Below are positions 14,426 through 21,264 of a DNA stretch of 22,507 nt, one piece after another (positions within the stretch are counted from its first letter, which is position 1; every line of letters begins with the position of its first letter). A program made the translations under genes and the position numbers. The notes beneath the pieces are model-generated. The model saw only the letters and a list, made by a program, of their open reading frames with translations, searched no databases and was not told the origin of the DNA. This DNA comes from Acidisphaera sp035272265 (GTDB taxonomy: Bacteria; Pseudomonadota; Alphaproteobacteria; Acetobacterales; Acetobacteraceae): contig DATEQV010000244.1 in NCBI GenBank assembly GCA_035272265.1, positions 1 to 22,507 on the forward strand, in the 5' to 3' direction.

Positions 14426-14923
14426 CTACGCCGTCGTAATCGCCGGCGGCGTGCGCAGCGTCTGCAGGATCACGCAATACCGCTCCGTTGTCTCGATCAG
14501 CCGCTTGACCTTCTCCGGCGCGGCGTCGGTGTCGATGTCGAAATGCAGCCTGATGTCGGTGAGCCCGACCGGCGCGCTGCGGTCCACGCCCAGCGTGCCG
14601 CGCGCGTCCCAGACGCCCTGCGCGCTCACCCGCGCGTGGCGCAGCGCGATGCCGCTCGCGGTGGCGACCGCCTTCAGCGTGGTGCCGGCGCAGGCGACCA
14701 GCGCCTCCAGCAGCATGTCGGCGGAACACGCCTGCGAGCCGTCGCCGCCGGTCGCGGCATGCAACCCGGCCACCGTCTCGCCCGCCCAGGTCTTGATGCG
14801 GCAGCTGATGTCGTCGTCCGACAGCACCGCCTCGGCCCGTGACGTGACCTTCGCGGCCTCCGGCGTGTCCTTGTAGCGCCGCTTGATCGGCGCCTGCTTC
14901 GCGCGCAGCTCGTCCGCGTTCAT
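14426..14923 (-). CDS. OsmC/Ohr-family peroxide-reducing protein
   Basis: A 165-residue OsmC-fold protein. The two redox cysteines of the family are Cys78 (in LVACAGTTLK) and Cys150 (in TTERYCVILQTL); the conserved upstream pattern GGDGSQACSADMLLEAL is also present. OsmC proteins reduce organic hydroperoxides in the cytoplasm. This one belongs to the OsmC rather than the Ohr branch by its C-terminal ERYCV segment, a tentative distinction. ATG at 14923 has GGGAGAG about eight bases upstream. It follows the LLM flavin monooxygenase by 27 bp on the same strand, so the two are probably co-expressed; peroxide protection alongside a flavin oxygenase is a reasonable link but inferred. Confidence 0.87.
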   Translation of the reverse strand: MNADELRAKQAPIKRRYKDTPEAAKVTSRAEAVLSDDDISCRIKTWAGETVAGLHAATGGDGSQACSADMLLEALVACAGTTLKAVATASGIALRHARVSAQGVWDARGTLGVDRSAPVGLTDIRLHFDIDTDAAPEKVKRLIETTERYCVILQTLRTPPAITTA

Positions 14924-14950
14924 GCGTGTTCTCTCCCTTGGCGAGTCGGT

Positions 14951-16315
14951 TCAGCCGGCGTGCCGGTACGCGGCCGCCGGATGCGTGGCCGGCAGCCGCG
15001 CGTAGCCGAACAGCTTCTCCCGCGCCGTCCCGGCCGCGTACGCGGTCTTGTACGCGCCGCGCGACTGCAGCTCCGGCACCACCAGATCGGCGATATCGGC
15101 AAACGTCTCCGGCGTCACCGCATACGCCAGGTTGAAACCGTCGACGTGGGCGTCCTCGGTCCAGCCGATCAGCGCGTCGGCCACCTCCGACGCCGAGCCG
15201 ACGATCACCGGGCTGCGTCCGCCGATCGCCGCGTGCCGCGCGACCTCCCGTGCGGTCCATACCCGCCCGGGATCGGCGATGGTGAACGCCTCCAGCGCGG
15301 ACGTTTGCGCGTCGGTCGCGGTGTGCTGCAGCGGCGCGTCGGGATCGAGCGTCGAGAAGTCCACGCCGGTCCAGCCCGACAGCAGCGCCAGCGCGCCCTC
15401 CTCGCTGACATAGCGCCGGTACTCGGCAAGCTTGTCGCGCGCCTCCGCCGCGGTCGGCGCGGCGATCACTGTCATCATCGTCAGGATCGCCAGCCCCGCC
15501 GGATCGCGCCCCTGCGCCGCCGCCCGCGTGCGGATGTCGGCGGCGATCGGCCCGACCACCTGCTTGGACGGGCCGTTGATGAACACGCACTCGGCGTGCC
15601 GCGCGGCGAACTGCCGGCCGCGAGTCGAGGCGCCCGCCTGATACAAGAGCGGCGTGCGCTGCGGCGAGGGTTCGCACAGATGCGTCGCTTCCATGCGGAA
15701 GTAGTGCCCGTCATGCACGACGCGATGGATACGGTCGGGATCGGCGAAGCGGCCGGTGGTGCGGTCGCGGACCACCGCGCCGTCCTCCCAGCTTCCCTCC
15801 CACAGCTTGTAGACGACCTCCATGTATTCGTCGGCGATGTCGTAGCGTTCGTCGTGCGCGGTCTGCCGCGCGAAGCCCATGCCCTTCGCCGCACTCTCCA
15901 GGTAGCCGGTGACGATGTTCCAGCCGATGCGGCCGTTCGTGAGGTGGTCCAGCGTGCTCATCCGCCGGGCGAACGGATACGGGTGCTCGTACGACAGCGT
16001 GCAGGTCACGCCGAAGCACAGGTGCTCCGTCACCGCCGCCATCGCCGGGATCACCATCAGCGGATCGCCGACGGGGACCTGGATGCCCAGCTCCAGCGCG
16101 GTGCGCGGGGAGTGGCGATAGACGTCGTAGATGCCCAGCACGTCGGCCAGGAACACCGCGTCGAACAGCCCGCGTTCCAGCAGGCGCGCCAGATCGGTCC
16201 AGTAGCCGAGCGTGTTGTAGGTGTCGGCGCGGTCGCGCGGATGCGTCCAGAGCCCGGGCGACTGGTGCACCACGCAGTTCATGTCGAACGCGTTGAGGCG
16301 TATCTGCTTCGGCAC
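14951..16315 (-). CDS. LLM-class flavin-dependent monooxygenase (NtaA/SnaA/DszA family)
   Basis: FMNH2-dependent monooxygenase of the bacterial luciferase-like fold, 454 residues, in the nitrilotriacetate/dibenzothiophene-sulfone/pristinamycin branch. The N-terminus PKQIRLNAFDMNCVVHQSPGLW is typical of this branch, as are SYEHPYPFARRMSTLDHLTNGRIGWNIVTGYL (about 108-139) and HDERYDIADEYMEVVYKLWEGSWEDGA. I chose GTG at 16315 because GGGGGA lies seven bases upstream and it begins the conserved PKQIRLNAF segment; the frame is open for 10 more codons. Such enzymes need a flavin reductase, which is not adjacent. It probably oxidises a sulfur- or nitrogen-containing organic compound; the substrate is unknown. 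Confidence 0.88.
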   Translation of the reverse strand: MPKQIRLNAFDMNCVVHQSPGLWTHPRDRADTYNTLGYWTDLARLLERGLFDAVFLADVLGIYDVYRHSPRTALELGIQVPVGDPLMVIPAMAAVTEHLCFGVTCTLSYEHPYPFARRMSTLDHLTNGRIGWNIVTGYLESAAKGMGFARQTAHDERYDIADEYMEVVYKLWEGSWEDGAVVRDRTTGRFADPDRIHRVVHDGHYFRMEATHLCEPSPQRTPLLYQAGASTRGRQFAARHAECVFINGPSKQVVGPIAADIRTRAAAQGRDPAGLAILTMMTVIAAPTAAEARDKLAEYRRYVSEEGALALLSGWTGVDFSTLDPDAPLQHTATDAQTSALEAFTIADPGRVWTAREVARHAAIGGRSPVIVGSASEVADALIGWTEDAHVDGFNLAYAVTPETFADIADLVVPELQSRGAYKTAYAAGTAREKLFGYARLPATHPAAAYRHAG

Positions 16316-16395
16316 TCGGTGTCCCCCGCCGGCTGGCGCCGCCACTTCCGGCGTGCGACCGGCCGCCTGTCAAGTTGACCGCCCGCCACCGTCTC

Positions 16396-16490
16396 GGCCG
16401 GGTTTGCCCCGCCCATCCCACCCCCGTCATGGGCGGGCTTGTCCCAGCCATCCCCACCCCGTCATGGCCGGGCTTGCCCTGGCATCCACG
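16396..16490. repeat. Degenerate tandem units of the GTCATGGCCGGG repeat
   Basis: Three units of the same kind as 4541-4632, degenerate at 16396-16420 and clearer at 16426-16452 and 16461-16490 (GTCATGGCCGGGCTTG...CATCCACG). They occupy most of the 304-bp gap upstream of the next plus-strand gene. Confidence 0.65.
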
Positions 16491-16557
16491 ATTTCCTTCC
16501 TTTCGATCCCCCGCCAAACCACTGCAGGCCACTCCGGCCTCCAGCCGAATTTTCCTC

Positions 16558-16587
16558 TTGCCAGCTAAATATGCCTAGGCCTATATT
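16558..16587 (+). promoter_or_regulatory. Sigma-70-like promoter for the 16620 gene
   Basis: TTGCCA (16558-16563) and TATATT (16582-16587) are separated by 18 bases, 32 bp upstream of the start codon. The stretch is AT-rich in an otherwise GC-rich region. The spacer contains the palindrome GCCTAGGC (16573-16580), and TTGCCAG recurs inverted at the right end (CTGGCAA), so a repressor site may overlap the promoter. Confidence 0.5.
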
Positions 16588-16619
16588 CTCCTGGCAACCC
16601 GGGCCGCAGGAGGGCCAAC

Positions 16620-17393
16620 ATGCTGCGCTGGCTCCCCAAGTCCCTGATCCGCCTCTATCGCCGCCTCGCCGAAGCGCGGCCCTACGCAAAATCCACCCGT
16701 CCGCGCCCGGTGCCGCCGGACGACGAGGCGCCGGCCTGCGGCCGCGACCGCCACTTCCGGCTGGAGATCGCCTACGACGCCTTCTGCGAGCACCGGCCGC
16801 CAGCGAAGGAGCTGTTCCGGCACAACCCGGCGCGCCGCGACCTCACCTCGTGGTGCGACAAGCCCAACTCCTGGACCGGCCGCCGCAAACCGCGCTGCCA
16901 CCGCTGCGAGACCGCCCGTGCCCACTACATCGCGGCCCGCGACACCGGCGACTGGAAGGCCGAGGTCGCACTCTTCAAGATTGCCCGCCGGGGTGCGGTA
17001 CGCCTGGACGCCGAGCGCCGGGAATACCGCGAGCAGCGCCGGCAGTTCCGGGCCCGCCAGCGCGAGGAGGTCGCCCGCCGCGGCCCCAACCCGATGCCAC
17101 TGCACTTCCTCGACGATCGATGGCCCCTGATCGCCAGTCGCGGCTCGATCGAATCCTGGCACCATCGCGACCGGCGCGACGTCGAGCGCGGCCTGCTGCG
17201 CGCCCACGCCCGCCATCTCCGCCGCCAGATCCAGCGCCGCTGCGAACGCCTGCGCGACCTCAGACCCGACGAATCCGTAGGGCGCAAAAGCGCGCAGCAC
17301 GGATTGCGCCAGACTGACGCCGCGGAAGCACCAACCGGCGCCCAGATCCCCGCGCCCAACGCAACCTCGTCATTGCGAGGAGCGCAGCGATGA
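16620..17393 (+). CDS. Arg-rich, Cys-containing hypothetical protein, C-terminus in a repeat
   Basis: I do not recognise this family. The 257 residues are very Arg-rich and include Cys40, Cys56, Cys79, Cys93, Cys96 and Cys208; WCDKPNSWTGRRKPRCHRCETARAH (78-102) looks like a possible CxxC zinc ribbon. Helical charged stretches (about 130-155 and 184-212) suggest nucleic-acid binding; this is inference. Support for coding: ATG with AGGAGG six bases upstream, a promoter-like pair before it, and a strongly G/C third-position bias in this frame. The last eight residues (SSLRGAQR) and the TGA stop are supplied by the palindrome at 17368, so the original protein was probably different or longer. After the stop the same frame is open again into tgt. 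Confidence 0.6.
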   Translation: MLRWLPKSLIRLYRRLAEARPYAKSTRPRPVPPDDEAPACGRDRHFRLEIAYDAFCEHRPPAKELFRHNPARRDLTSWCDKPNSWTGRRKPRCHRCETARAHYIAARDTGDWKAEVALFKIARRGAVRLDAERREYREQRRQFRARQREEVARRGPNPMPLHFLDDRWPLIASRGSIESWHHRDRRDVERGLLRAHARHLRRQIQRRCERLRDLRPDESVGRKSAQHGLRQTDAAEAPTGAQIPAPNATSSLRGAQR

Positions 17394-17463
17394 AGCAACC
17401 CAGAGCCGCGCGAGAGGCGTCCGTCACGCGGCCCTGGGTTGCTTCGCTCCGCTCGCAATGACG
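17368..17463. repeat. 96-bp palindromic repeat (copy D), ending the 16620 gene
   Basis: CGTCATTGCGAGGAGCG at 17368 and its complement ending at 17463 close two arms that include GAAGCAACCCAG and its complement, around a loop with AGAGGCGTCCGTCA. The length equals copy C exactly. The TGA that ends the upstream gene lies in its left arm (17391-17393). Confidence 0.85.
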
Positions 17464-17552
17464 GAGCTTCGGAGCCGACGAGCGACGCTCCGGCTCGCGG
17501 TCGCAATGACGAAGTTTCGGAACCGACGGGCGACGCCCCGGCGCGCGGTCGC
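17457..17552. repeat. Tandem duplication, two 48-bp units
   Basis: Units 17457-17504 and 17505-17552 match at most positions (AATGACG-AGTTTCGG-ACCGACG-GCGACGC-CCGG-...-GGTCGC), and a third begins at 17553. The first unit overlaps the right end of copy D. The unit is 16 codons long. No unique spacers separate the units. Confidence 0.65.
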
Positions 17553-17792
17553 GACGACGACGTCCGCGAAACCGCGCCACCGGAGCAGACAGCCGACGCC
17601 GCGCCCGCGCCGGACCCGATGCGGGTCTCGCGGCAGCCGCCGCCGAAGCCGACCATCATCAAGATCGGCGCCGCCCGTTGGATGATCCCCGGCCCGTCCG
17701 TCGGCCCGACGCAAAGACTCGCCGAGCCCGACGTTTGCCGTCATCACGAGGCGCGCAGCGATGCACGCACGACGACCGGCAAAGGGCCTGGG
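17553..17792 (+). other. Open region before tgt with a partial palindrome; possible gene remnant
   Basis: No gene with a ribosome site is seen. The frame of both the 16620 gene and tgt is open throughout, reading for example PTIIKIGAARWMIPGP near 17655-17702, which could be the displaced C-terminal part of the 16620 protein. A left-end fragment of the palindrome family (17739-17766, CGTCATCACGAGGCGCGCAG) lies just before tgt. The tgt promoter should be here but I cannot point to it. Confidence 0.4.
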
Positions 17793-18920
17793 ATGACTCT
17801 CGGATTCGACCTGCAAGCGACCGACGGCAACGCCAGAGCCGGCCTGCTGCACACCGCGCACGGCACGATCCCCACGCCCGTCTTCATGCCGGTCGGCACC
17901 GCCGGCACGGTGAAGGCGATGACGGCGGACGCCGTGCGCGCGACCGGCGCGACGATCGTGCTCGGCAACACCTACCACCTCATGCTGCGCCCCGGCGCCG
18001 AGCGTGTCGCCGCGCTCGGGGGGCTGCACCGGTTCATGGACTGGCCCGGACCCATCCTGACCGACAGCGGCGGCTTCCAGGTCATGTCGCTGGCGAAGCT
18101 GCGCCGCCTGGATGCCGACGGCGTCACCTTCCAGTCGCATATCGACGGCGCCACGCATCGCCTCACGCCGGCGCACGCGATCGAGATCCAGCATCTGCTC
18201 GACGCCACCATCACGATGGCGCTCGACGAATGCACCCCCTACCCCGCCACCGAGGCCGAAGCGGCGCGCTCGCTCGACCTGACGACACGCTGGGCGGAAC
18301 AATCGAAGGCCGCCTTCGTCCCTCGCGACGGCTACGGCCTGTACGGCATCGTACAGGGCAGCGTCTATCCGCACCTGCGCGCCCGCAGCGTCGCGGCGCT
18401 GCGCGGCATCGGCTTCGACGGCTACGCGGTCGGCGGCCTGGCGGTCGGTGAGGGCCAGGCGATGATGTTCGACATGCTGGACGCGACGCTGCCGGACCTG
18501 CCCGCGGAACGGCCGCGCTACCTGATGGGCGTCGGCACGCCGGACGACATCGTCGGCGCGGTCGCGCGCGGCATCGACATGTTCGATTGCGTCATTCCGA
18601 CGCGGGCGGGCCGCACGGCGCGGGCCTTTGTTCCCGGCGGAACGCTGAACCTGCGCAACGCGCGACACGCCGGCGATCCCGCGCCGCTCGACCCCGACTG
18701 TCCCTGCCCCGCCTGCACGCGCCATTCGCGCGCGTACCTGCATCACCTGTTCCGCGCCGACGAGATGCTTGGGCCGATGCTGCTGACATGGCACAACGTG
18801 ACGCACTATCAGACGCTGATGCGTGGCCTGCGGGACGCCATCCTTGGCGGACGCTTCGCCGACCACGCGGCCATGCTGCGCCAGCAAGCACGGCAGCAGG
18901 AGACCGACCGTGACGGATGA
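17793..18920 (+). CDS. tgt: tRNA-guanine transglycosylase
   Basis: Exchanges guanine 34 of GUN-anticodon tRNAs (Asp, Asn, His, Tyr) for preQ1, the entry step of queuosine into tRNA. From ATG 17793 the protein has 375 residues, the standard length, although the frame is open far upstream. The catalytic residues are Asp91 (in LTDSGGFQ) and nucleophile Asp265 (in GIDMFDCVIPTRAGRTA). The zinc site is Cys303, Cys305, Cys308 and His334 (CPCPAC, WHN). The substrate segment GIVQGSVYPHLR and VGGLAVGE are intact. Its last 11 bases overlap the queF start, so the three queuosine genes form an operon. The upstream extension is repeat-derived and not part of the family. Confidence 0.95.
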   Translation: MTLGFDLQATDGNARAGLLHTAHGTIPTPVFMPVGTAGTVKAMTADAVRATGATIVLGNTYHLMLRPGAERVAALGGLHRFMDWPGPILTDSGGFQVMSLAKLRRLDADGVTFQSHIDGATHRLTPAHAIEIQHLLDATITMALDECTPYPATEAEAARSLDLTTRWAEQSKAAFVPRDGYGLYGIVQGSVYPHLRARSVAALRGIGFDGYAVGGLAVGEGQAMMFDMLDATLPDLPAERPRYLMGVGTPDDIVGAVARGIDMFDCVIPTRAGRTARAFVPGGTLNLRNARHAGDPAPLDPDCPCPACTRHSRAYLHHLFRADEMLGPMLLTWHNVTHYQTLMRGLRDAILGGRFADHAAMLRQQARQQETDRDG

Positions 18921-19362
18921 ACCGATTCAGCTCGGCCGCCATGTGGCGTTGCCGGCGAGTCCCGCCGAGGCCGTGCTGGAGCGCGTGCCCGCGCCCGCGC
19001 AGGACCGCGCCTACGTCGTGCGCTTCACCTGCCCGGAATTCACATCGCTGTGTCCGGTCACCGGCCAGCCCGACTTTGCCCATATCGTCATCGACTACAT
19101 CCCGCGCGCGTGGCTGGTCGAGAGCAAGTCGCTGAAGCTCTACCTCGGCAGTTTCCGCAATCACGGCGCGTTCCACGAGGCCTGCACGATGGACATCGCC
19201 GCCCGCCTGACCGCGCTGCTCGATCCCGTCTGGTTCCGCATCGGCGCCTACTGGTATCCGCGCGGCGGCATGCCGATCGACGTGTTCTGGCAGTCGGCCG
19301 AGCCGCCTTCCGGCGTGTGGATCCCGCCGCAGGACGTGCCGCCGTATCGTGGCCGCTTCTGA
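18910..19362 (+). CDS. queF: NADPH-dependent 7-cyano-7-deazaguanine reductase (preQ0 reductase)
   Basis: Reduces the nitrile preQ0 to the amine preQ1, supplying the substrate for Tgt. The 150 residues fit the short, unimodular QueF type. The catalytic Cys48 and Asp55 are in FTSLCPVTGQPDFA, and the QueF motif ESKSLKLYLGSFRNHGAFHE (71-90) binds NADPH and substrate. The GTG start at 18910 overlaps the tgt 3' end by 11 bases; no ATG in frame suits the family N-terminus. The 3' end in turn overlaps queG by 14 bases. queC, queD and queE are not in the window. Confidence 0.95.
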   Translation: MTDEPIQLGRHVALPASPAEAVLERVPAPAQDRAYVVRFTCPEFTSLCPVTGQPDFAHIVIDYIPRAWLVESKSLKLYLGSFRNHGAFHEACTMDIAARLTALLDPVWFRIGAYWYPRGGMPIDVFWQSAEPPSGVWIPPQDVPPYRGRF

Positions 19363-20389
19363 TCCCCGCGCCGCCATCGCGGCGCGCGCAACCGGGATCG
19401 GCTTCGACGCCGTCGGCTTCTGCGCGGCCCGGCTCGCGCCCGAGGCGGCCGAGAATCTCCGCGCCTTCATCGCCGGCGGCCATCACGGCACGATGGACTG
19501 GCTCGAGGAGCGCGCCGAGCAGCGCGCGCAGCCGACTGCGCTGTGGCCGGACGCGCGCAGCGTCATCGTGCTCGGCCTGTCGTACGCGCCCGACGGCGAC
19601 GTGCTCGCCAACCTCGCGCGCCCCGACATCGGCAACATCGCCGCCTATGCGCGCGGCCGCGACTATCACGACGTCGTCAAGGGCAAGCTGAAGGCGCTCG
19701 CGCAGTTCGTCGTCTCGCGCTTCGCCGCCGACGTGAAGGTGTTCGTCGACACCGCGCCGGTGATGGAAAAGCCGCTCGCGATGCAGGCCGGGATCGGCTG
19801 GCAGGGCAAGCAGACCGTGCTGGTCTCGCGCCGGCACGGAACGTGGCTGTTCCTCGGCGCGATCTACACCACGCTCGACCTCGCCTCGGACGCGCCGCAC
19901 GCCGACCGCTGCGGCACCTGTACGAGCTGCATGGACATCTGCCCGACCAACGCGATCCCCGTCCCGTATCGCCTCGATGCGACGCGCTGCATCGCCTACC
20001 TCACGATCGAGCACCACGGCCCGATCGCGCACGAATTGCGCCCACTGATGGGCAACCGCGTGTTCGGCTGCGACGACTGCCTCGCCGTCTGCCCGTGGAA
20101 CAATTTCGCGCAGGCGACGCGGGAGGCGAAGCTGCGCGCCCGCCCGGAACTGGAATCGCCGCGCCTCGCCGACCTCGCGCGGCTCGACGACGCGGCGTTC
20201 CGCGCGCTGTTCGCCGCCTCGCCGGTCAAGCGCACCGGGCGAGATCGTTTCGTCCGCAACGTCCTGATCGCGATCGGCAACTCGGGCGACGCGTCGCTGC
20301 GCCCGGCCGCGCAGGACCTGACGAACGACGCCGACCCGGTGGTGGCCGAGGCCGCACGCTGGGCGGCCGAACGGCTGGCGTCCCCATGA
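19349..20389 (+). CDS. queG: Epoxyqueuosine reductase QueG
   Basis: Cobalamin- and iron-sulfur-dependent enzyme that reduces epoxyqueuosine to queuosine in tRNA, the last step of the pathway. The 346 residues carry two [4Fe-4S] motifs, CGTCTSCMDICP (Cys188, 191, 194, 198) and CDDCLAVCPWN (Cys241, 244, 248), with Cys214 completing the second set. The catalytic Asp134 is in VFVDTAPVMEK, and GIGWQGKQT is typical. A HEAT-like C-terminal part (about 300-346) contacts tRNA. The GTG start at 19349 overlaps the queF end by 14 bases. QueA is not present nearby. The stop overlaps the next gene's ATG (ATGA). Confidence 0.95.
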   Translation: MAASDPRAAIAARATGIGFDAVGFCAARLAPEAAENLRAFIAGGHHGTMDWLEERAEQRAQPTALWPDARSVIVLGLSYAPDGDVLANLARPDIGNIAAYARGRDYHDVVKGKLKALAQFVVSRFAADVKVFVDTAPVMEKPLAMQAGIGWQGKQTVLVSRRHGTWLFLGAIYTTLDLASDAPHADRCGTCTSCMDICPTNAIPVPYRLDATRCIAYLTIEHHGPIAHELRPLMGNRVFGCDDCLAVCPWNNFAQATREAKLRARPELESPRLADLARLDDAAFRALFAASPVKRTGRDRFVRNVLIAIGNSGDASLRPAAQDLTNDADPVVAEAARWAAERLASP

Positions 20390-20604
20390 GCCGGCTGGTC
20401 AAGCGCAGCTTCTCGCTCAACGGCCACCGCACGAGCGTGGCGCTGGAGGCCGAGTTCTGGGCCGCCCTCGGCACCATCGCGGCCGCGCGGGGCCGCACGC
20501 TCTCGGCCCTGGTCGCCGAGGCCGACGCGGCGCGGACGGCCGACATGCCGCTCGCCTCGTCCTTGCGTGTGCTTGCCCTGAACCACTTCAGGGAGACCGG
20601 GTAA
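20386..20604 (+). CDS. Ribbon-helix-helix domain protein
   Basis: A 72-residue protein that appears to be one ribbon-helix-helix domain of the alphaproteobacterial RHH_4 kind. A basic strand (LVKRSFSLNGHRTSVALE, about 4-21) is followed by helix 1 (EFWAALGTIAAARG) and helix 2 (LSALVAEADAAR), with a C-terminal LASSLRVLALNHFR. Such proteins may bind DNA; targets of this one are unknown. ATG at 20386 overlaps the queG stop by four bases, so it is made with the queuosine enzymes. It has no toxin partner next to it, which argues against an antitoxin. Confidence 0.78.
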   Translation: MSRLVKRSFSLNGHRTSVALEAEFWAALGTIAAARGRTLSALVAEADAARTADMPLASSLRVLALNHFRETG

Positions 20605-20642
20605 ACGGTTCAGTAATCAGGTGGGGCAACAGTTAAGGCGGT

Positions 20643-20657
20643 CCGGCGAAACGCCGG
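20643..20657 (+). promoter_or_regulatory. Small GC hairpin in the 20605-20681 gap
   Basis: CCGGCG and CGCCGG form a 6-bp stem with an AAA loop, 25 bases upstream of the next small gene. No T-run follows. It could end or attenuate the que operon transcript. Confidence 0.3.
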
Positions 20658-20681
20658 CTGCAGATGAAGGGAAAAGCTCCG

Positions 20682-20861
20682 ATGGTTATGGCTGATACGA
20701 TGCCGTCGCCTGCCGTGCCGGTCAGCGCCCTGGTGCTGTCGGACCGGTTGATCACGCTCGCCCAGGCGGCCGACAATGCCGGCCTGCGCGGCGCCGCCAC
20801 CCGCCTCGTTCAACTCGCCCACGCCGTCTTCGACGAGCCGGAAGCCGACGTTCGCAACTAG
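20682..20861 (+). CDS. Small hypothetical protein
   Basis: A 59-residue protein of unknown function: a short Pro-rich start, then two amphipathic helices (SALVLSDRLITLAQAADNAGL and AATRLVQLAHAVFDE). I chose ATG at 20682 because AAGGGA (20667-20672) lies nine bases upstream; an ATG at 20664 lacks such a site. Its helical alanine-rich pattern with regular Leu spacing suggests a small soluble helical protein, but I cannot assign a family. It follows the RHH gene by 77 bp on the same strand and is followed by a convergent palindrome. Confidence 0.6.
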   Translation: MVMADTMPSPAVPVSALVLSDRLITLAQAADNAGLRGAATRLVQLAHAVFDEPEADVRN

Positions 20862-20871
20862 CCTCGTCGGG

Positions 20872-20930
20872 TCACGCTGCGCCCACCCGCCCTACGCCCC
20901 TCCCGGTAGGGCAGATGCAGCGCAGCGTGA
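20872..20930. repeat. Palindrome in a convergent gap (GTAGGGC/GCGCAGCGTGA type)
   Basis: Arms TCACGCTGCGC...GCCCTAC (20872-20895) and GTAGGGC...GCGCAGCGTGA (20906-20930) are inverted, with a 10-bp centre. It lies between two convergent genes and probably acts as a bidirectional terminator or is a third dispersed repeat family. Confidence 0.65.
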
Positions 20931-20970
20931 TCCGCCGCCTCTGCGCGGGGTCACACGCGGCGTGACGGCC

Positions 20971-21171
20971 TCAGTGAAACACCTTGAACAGAACCGCGAC
21001 GGTCAGGGCGATATTGGTGCCGGCCATCCAGGTGAGGACCGATAGGCGCGTGTCGATCGAAGCGAGGCGGTTCTCATACCCCGCCATCTCCTCCGCCGCC
21101 TTGCGGGCCTTATCCTCGCTGACCCCCGCCTCCAGGAGAGCGTCGCGAAGCGCACCCAATTGAAGCGCCAT
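20971..21171 (-). CDS. Small coiled-coil membrane protein
   Basis: A 66-residue protein with an N-terminal helical part (LGALRDALLEAGVSEDKARKAAEEMAGYENRLASIDTRLSVL), likely coiled coil, and one C-terminal transmembrane helix (about 48-64, WMAGTNIALTVAVLFKVF). The topology suits a small inner-membrane protein of the DUF1640-like sort; the function is unknown. I chose ATG at 21171 because GGGA lies about eight bases upstream; a TTG at 21231 with GAGG before it would add 20 residues. It stands alone, upstream of nothing on its strand until the amidohydrolase 93 bp behind it. Confidence 0.65.
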   Translation of the reverse strand: MALQLGALRDALLEAGVSEDKARKAAEEMAGYENRLASIDTRLSVLTWMAGTNIALTVAVLFKVFH

Positions 21172-21264
21172 AACTCGTCCCTTCAATACCTTGTCAGGAA
21201 CGCGACCTCGGTCGTCGCCCCACGTCGCCAAGTCTGCCTCACATATAGCTAACTTGCCGCTGCC

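Noticed and set aside
16581..17300. 239-residue minus-strand frame opposite the Arg-rich hypothetical gene
   Set aside because: The plus strand has the promoter, the AGGAGG site and G/C third-position bias; the minus frame is low-complexity Ala/Val/Gly.
17368..17560. Possible CRISPR-like repetition
   Set aside because: The repeats are a palindrome and a direct tandem duplication without unique spacers of regular length, and no cas gene is near.
17439..17792. In-frame 118-residue N-terminal extension of Tgt
   Set aside because: Tgt normally starts near MTLGFDL; the extension is repeat-derived and the standard length is obtained from ATG 17793.
20386..20861. Possible toxin-antitoxin pair (RHH protein plus small protein)
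   Set aside because: The downstream protein resembles no toxin known to me, the genes are 77 bp apart, and the RHH gene is coupled to queG.
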